From Streptomyces sp. V2I9 (GTDB lineage: Bacteria > Actinomycetota > Actinomycetes > Streptomycetales > Streptomycetaceae): a DNA stretch of 64,000 bases. The stretch is from positions 434,001 to 498,000 of the forward strand of contig NZ_JAUSZJ010000002.1 in the NCBI RefSeq assembly GCF_030817475.1, written 5' to 3'. How positions within the stretch are numbered: position 1 is the first letter of the stretch; the number at the start of each line of letters is the position of its first letter. Positions 62,540-64,000 of the stretch are shown one piece after another. The position numbers and the translations under genes are program-made. The notes under the pieces were generated by a model. It did not search any database and was not told the DNA's origin. It saw only the letters and a list, made by a program, of their open reading frames with translations.

Positions 62540-63216
62540 ATGCACCTGCGCAGCGGGAAGCTCCCGCGGGACGCCGTGCACCACCCGGTCTTCGCCCGCT
62601 TCCACGCCCGGTTCGGCGTGACCGCCGACTCAAGGCCGGCGTCGCCGCGTACCGCGAGGAGCTGCTGTCGGGGCTCTCCGGCCGGGTCATCGAGATCGGG
62701 GCGGGGAACGGGCTGAACTTCGCCCACTACCCCGGCGCCGTCTCCGAGGTCGTGGCGCTGGAGCCGGAACACTCGCTGCGGCAGCTCGCCGTCCGCGCCG
62801 CGCTGCGCGCCGAAGTGCCGGTGGATGTGGTGCCGGGCGTGGCGGAGGCGATCCCGGTGAAGAGCGAGGGCTTCGACGCCGCCGTCGCGTGCCTGGTGCT
62901 GTGCACCGTACGGGATCGGCCCCGGACGCTCGCCGAGATCAGGCGCGTCCTGCGGCCGGGCGGCGAACTGCGTTTCCTCGAACACGGATCGGCTCCGGGC
63001 CGGATGGCGGTCATGGTGCGGCGGGCGGCCGACCGGACCCTGTGGCCGCTGCTCTTCGGCGGCTGCCACACGGCACGGGACCCGCCGGCCGCGATCGAGG
63101 CGGCGGGCTTCGAGCTGGGCACGTACCGCGGACTGCGGATTCCGGAGACAGGCCCGCGACTGCCGTCGCCGCCGTGCGTGCCGGGGGTGGCCCGGAAGCC
63201 GTTCACGGAGGGGTGA
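62540..63216 (+). pseudogene. class I methyltransferase, frameshifted
   Basis: A small SAM methyltransferase of about 225 residues. The first 30 codons (MHLRSGKLPRDAVHHPVFARF...FGVTAD) read in one frame. After about 62626-62632 the protein continues in another frame as LKAGVAAYREELLSGL, SGRVIEIGAGNGLNF (SAM motif I), VVALEP and a VLCTVRDRPRTLAEIRRVLRPGG motif. One missing base would restore it. GGAGG precedes the ATG. The substrate is unknown. Sequencing error is possible. Confidence 0.8.
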
Positions 63217-63311
63217 ACCGCCGGCCGGGACCGGCACTCCCTCCGGCCGGGGGGCGCACCGCCGCGGGCCCCGGGGTTACGGGCCGTCGACGGCCGGGGT
63301 TTCGCGCTCTC

Positions 63312-63683
63312 TCAGACGCTCCACTGCCGCAGTTCGTCGGCGATGGCCCGGACGTCCGCCTTGCCCTGTTTGACCAACAGGGCGAGATCGCGGACCTGCT
63401 CGGGCGAGGTGATGACCTTGAGCCCGGAGGCGACCAGATAGCCGTACGCGACGGCCGAGGCGAACATCGCGTTGGAGTGTTCGAGGGCGGGCACATGCAG
63501 CAGCAACTGCAACAGGGCGGCCGCCCGTGCGTGCGGATCGGTGTAGACGGCGCTGCCGAAGATCTCCGCGTCGTGCCGTGCGACGGCGGCGACGAGCGCA
63601 CCCCAGTCCACGACCTGCGGGTCACCGGGCGTCTTGTGCTCGGCCACCATCAGCAGCCAGGAAAGGTCGATCCGGAGGTTCAA
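63312..63683 (-). CDS. Fic/Doc-like toxin with degenerate motif
   Basis: A 123-residue protein of the kind labelled Fic-family toxin component in Streptomyces. The helical body LSWLLMVAEHKTPGDPQVVDW and LLQLLLHVPALEHSNAMFASAVAYGYL fit Doc in layout. The Fic signature (HxFx(D/N)(A/G)NKR) is reduced to HVPALEHSN, with His and a late Asn but no NKR. It may be a non-AMPylating relative. It begins with TTG at 63683, overlapping the antitoxin stop (TTGA), so they are coupled. Confidence 0.75.
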   Translation of the reverse strand: MNLRIDLSWLLMVAEHKTPGDPQVVDWGALVAAVARHDAEIFGSAVYTDPHARAAALLQLLLHVPALEHSNAMFASAVAYGYLVASGLKVITSPEQVRDLALLVKQGKADVRAIADELRQWSV

Positions 63684-63907
63684 CGGGTGCCTTCGCGCTC
63701 CGGGCCGAACTCCTCGGCGAACACCGACTCGTACTGCTTCATGAAATCGGCCGCGGCCTCGACGAACGTATGGCCCACCTCGCCCGCGTCCTGCTTGACG
63801 AGTTCCTCTATGTAGCGGTTCACGCTCACCCCCCTCTGCAGCGCGCGCTGCCGCGCCGCCTCGGCGGTGGCCTCGTCCACTCGAACGTTCAGCTGAGTCT
63901 TCGGCAC
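63680..63907 (-). CDS. ribbon-helix-helix antitoxin
   Basis: A 75-residue protein with an N-terminal ribbon-helix-helix (MPKTQLNVRVDEATAEAARQRALQRGVSVNRYIEELV) and an acidic C-terminal half that would bind the toxin. It precedes and overlaps the Fic-like gene by four bases, the common antitoxin-first order. A palindrome lies just upstream. Confidence 0.85.
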   Translation of the reverse strand: MPKTQLNVRVDEATAEAARQRALQRGVSVNRYIEELVKQDAGEVGHTFVEAAADFMKQYESVFAEEFGPEREGTR

Positions 63908-63915
63908 GCTCCCAC

Positions 63916-63935
63916 GCTAGCGCGGGCGCGCTAGC
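63916..63935. promoter_or_regulatory. palindrome before the antitoxin gene
   Basis: GCTAGCGC-N4-GCGCTAGC, perfect over eight-base arms, nine bases before the antitoxin start. Typical of an autoregulatory site for a ribbon-helix-helix antitoxin. Confidence 0.55.
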
Positions 63936-64000
63936 ACCGGCAAGGGGGCGGACCGGGGCGAAGACACGCGTTCGCCGGACGACGGACCGCCTTCTTGGCA

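Overview
The window is actinomycete chromosomal DNA, almost certainly Streptomyces. Coding density and GC are very high, with strong third-position GC bias. GTG starts are frequent, and the gene set is typical of the genus: MurT-GatD, a WhiJ-like HTH/DUF397/RsbW-like trio, a DUF3516 helicase, an actinobacterial urease operon without ureE, a ClpP paralogue and a cell-wall hydrolase under a c-di-AMP riboswitch. From memory only, the order pfkA/MurT-GatD ... urease ... bioFBAD resembles the S. coelicolor SCO12xx region. That is unverified. I see no tRNA, rRNA, CRISPR array, prophage or biosynthetic gene cluster.

Layout. 1-2.0 kb is a decayed insertion sequence (DDE transposase with several frameshifts and stops) in lower-GC DNA, followed by an empty stretch with two strong hairpins. 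2.0-13 kb: YjbQ protein, flavin monooxygenase, MltG-like transglycosylase, a candidate 19-residue peptide gene, an ABC exporter divergent from a MarR regulator, a two-domain FAD/Fe-S dehydrogenase and a Tat-exported GH109-type protein. 13-17 kb: a two-gene heterodimeric ABC exporter with complementary degenerate ATPase motifs. 17-28.6 kb: spermidine-synthase-like membrane fusion, NDH-2, an ATP-dependent DNA ligase broken by a one-base shift, YdjM-type membrane protein, DUF3516 helicase, TesB thioesterase, a DUF6011-type protein and GH15. 28.8-36 kb: DUF389, DUF2252, ClC channel, GNAT, glutathione peroxidase, and an acyl-CoA dehydrogenase facing a TetR gene across a long palindrome. 36-43 kb: peptide deformylase, murT-gatD, pfkA, CtaG, PlsC and an epimerase. 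43-51.6 kb: secreted peptidase, ureABCFGD (ureC carries a one-base insertion), and a TetR gene divergent from a membrane protein. 51.6-54 kb: Phd/YefM antitoxin divergent from a ClpP-like protein that lacks the catalytic His, a small helical protein, then a c-di-AMP riboswitch and NlpC/P60 hydrolase. 54-64 kb: LysE/LysR pair, RsbW/WhiJ/DUF397 trio, bioF opposite bioB-bioA-bioD, a frameshifted methyltransferase and a ribbon-helix-helix/Fic-like toxin-antitoxin pair.

Functional links. murT-gatD amidates the lipid II stem peptide. MltG and the riboswitch-controlled NlpC/P60 enzyme act on the same wall. bioF, bioA, bioD and bioB supply the last four steps of biotin synthesis. ureABC encode urease and ureFGD its nickel insertion, but ureC as written cannot be read through. 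Three otherwise well-preserved genes (ligase, ureC, methyltransferase) each carry one single-base frameshift. Either the assembly has indel errors or these are recent lesions, and read data should settle this before calling pseudogenes.

The most unusual items are the antitoxin/ClpP(His to Gln) module with its TGTAC palindrome, the 19-residue peptide gene, the complementary degenerate ABC pair, the Fic-like toxin without a Fic motif, the ten-unit heptad repeat before the DUF2252 gene, and the Cys-rich tail of BioB.
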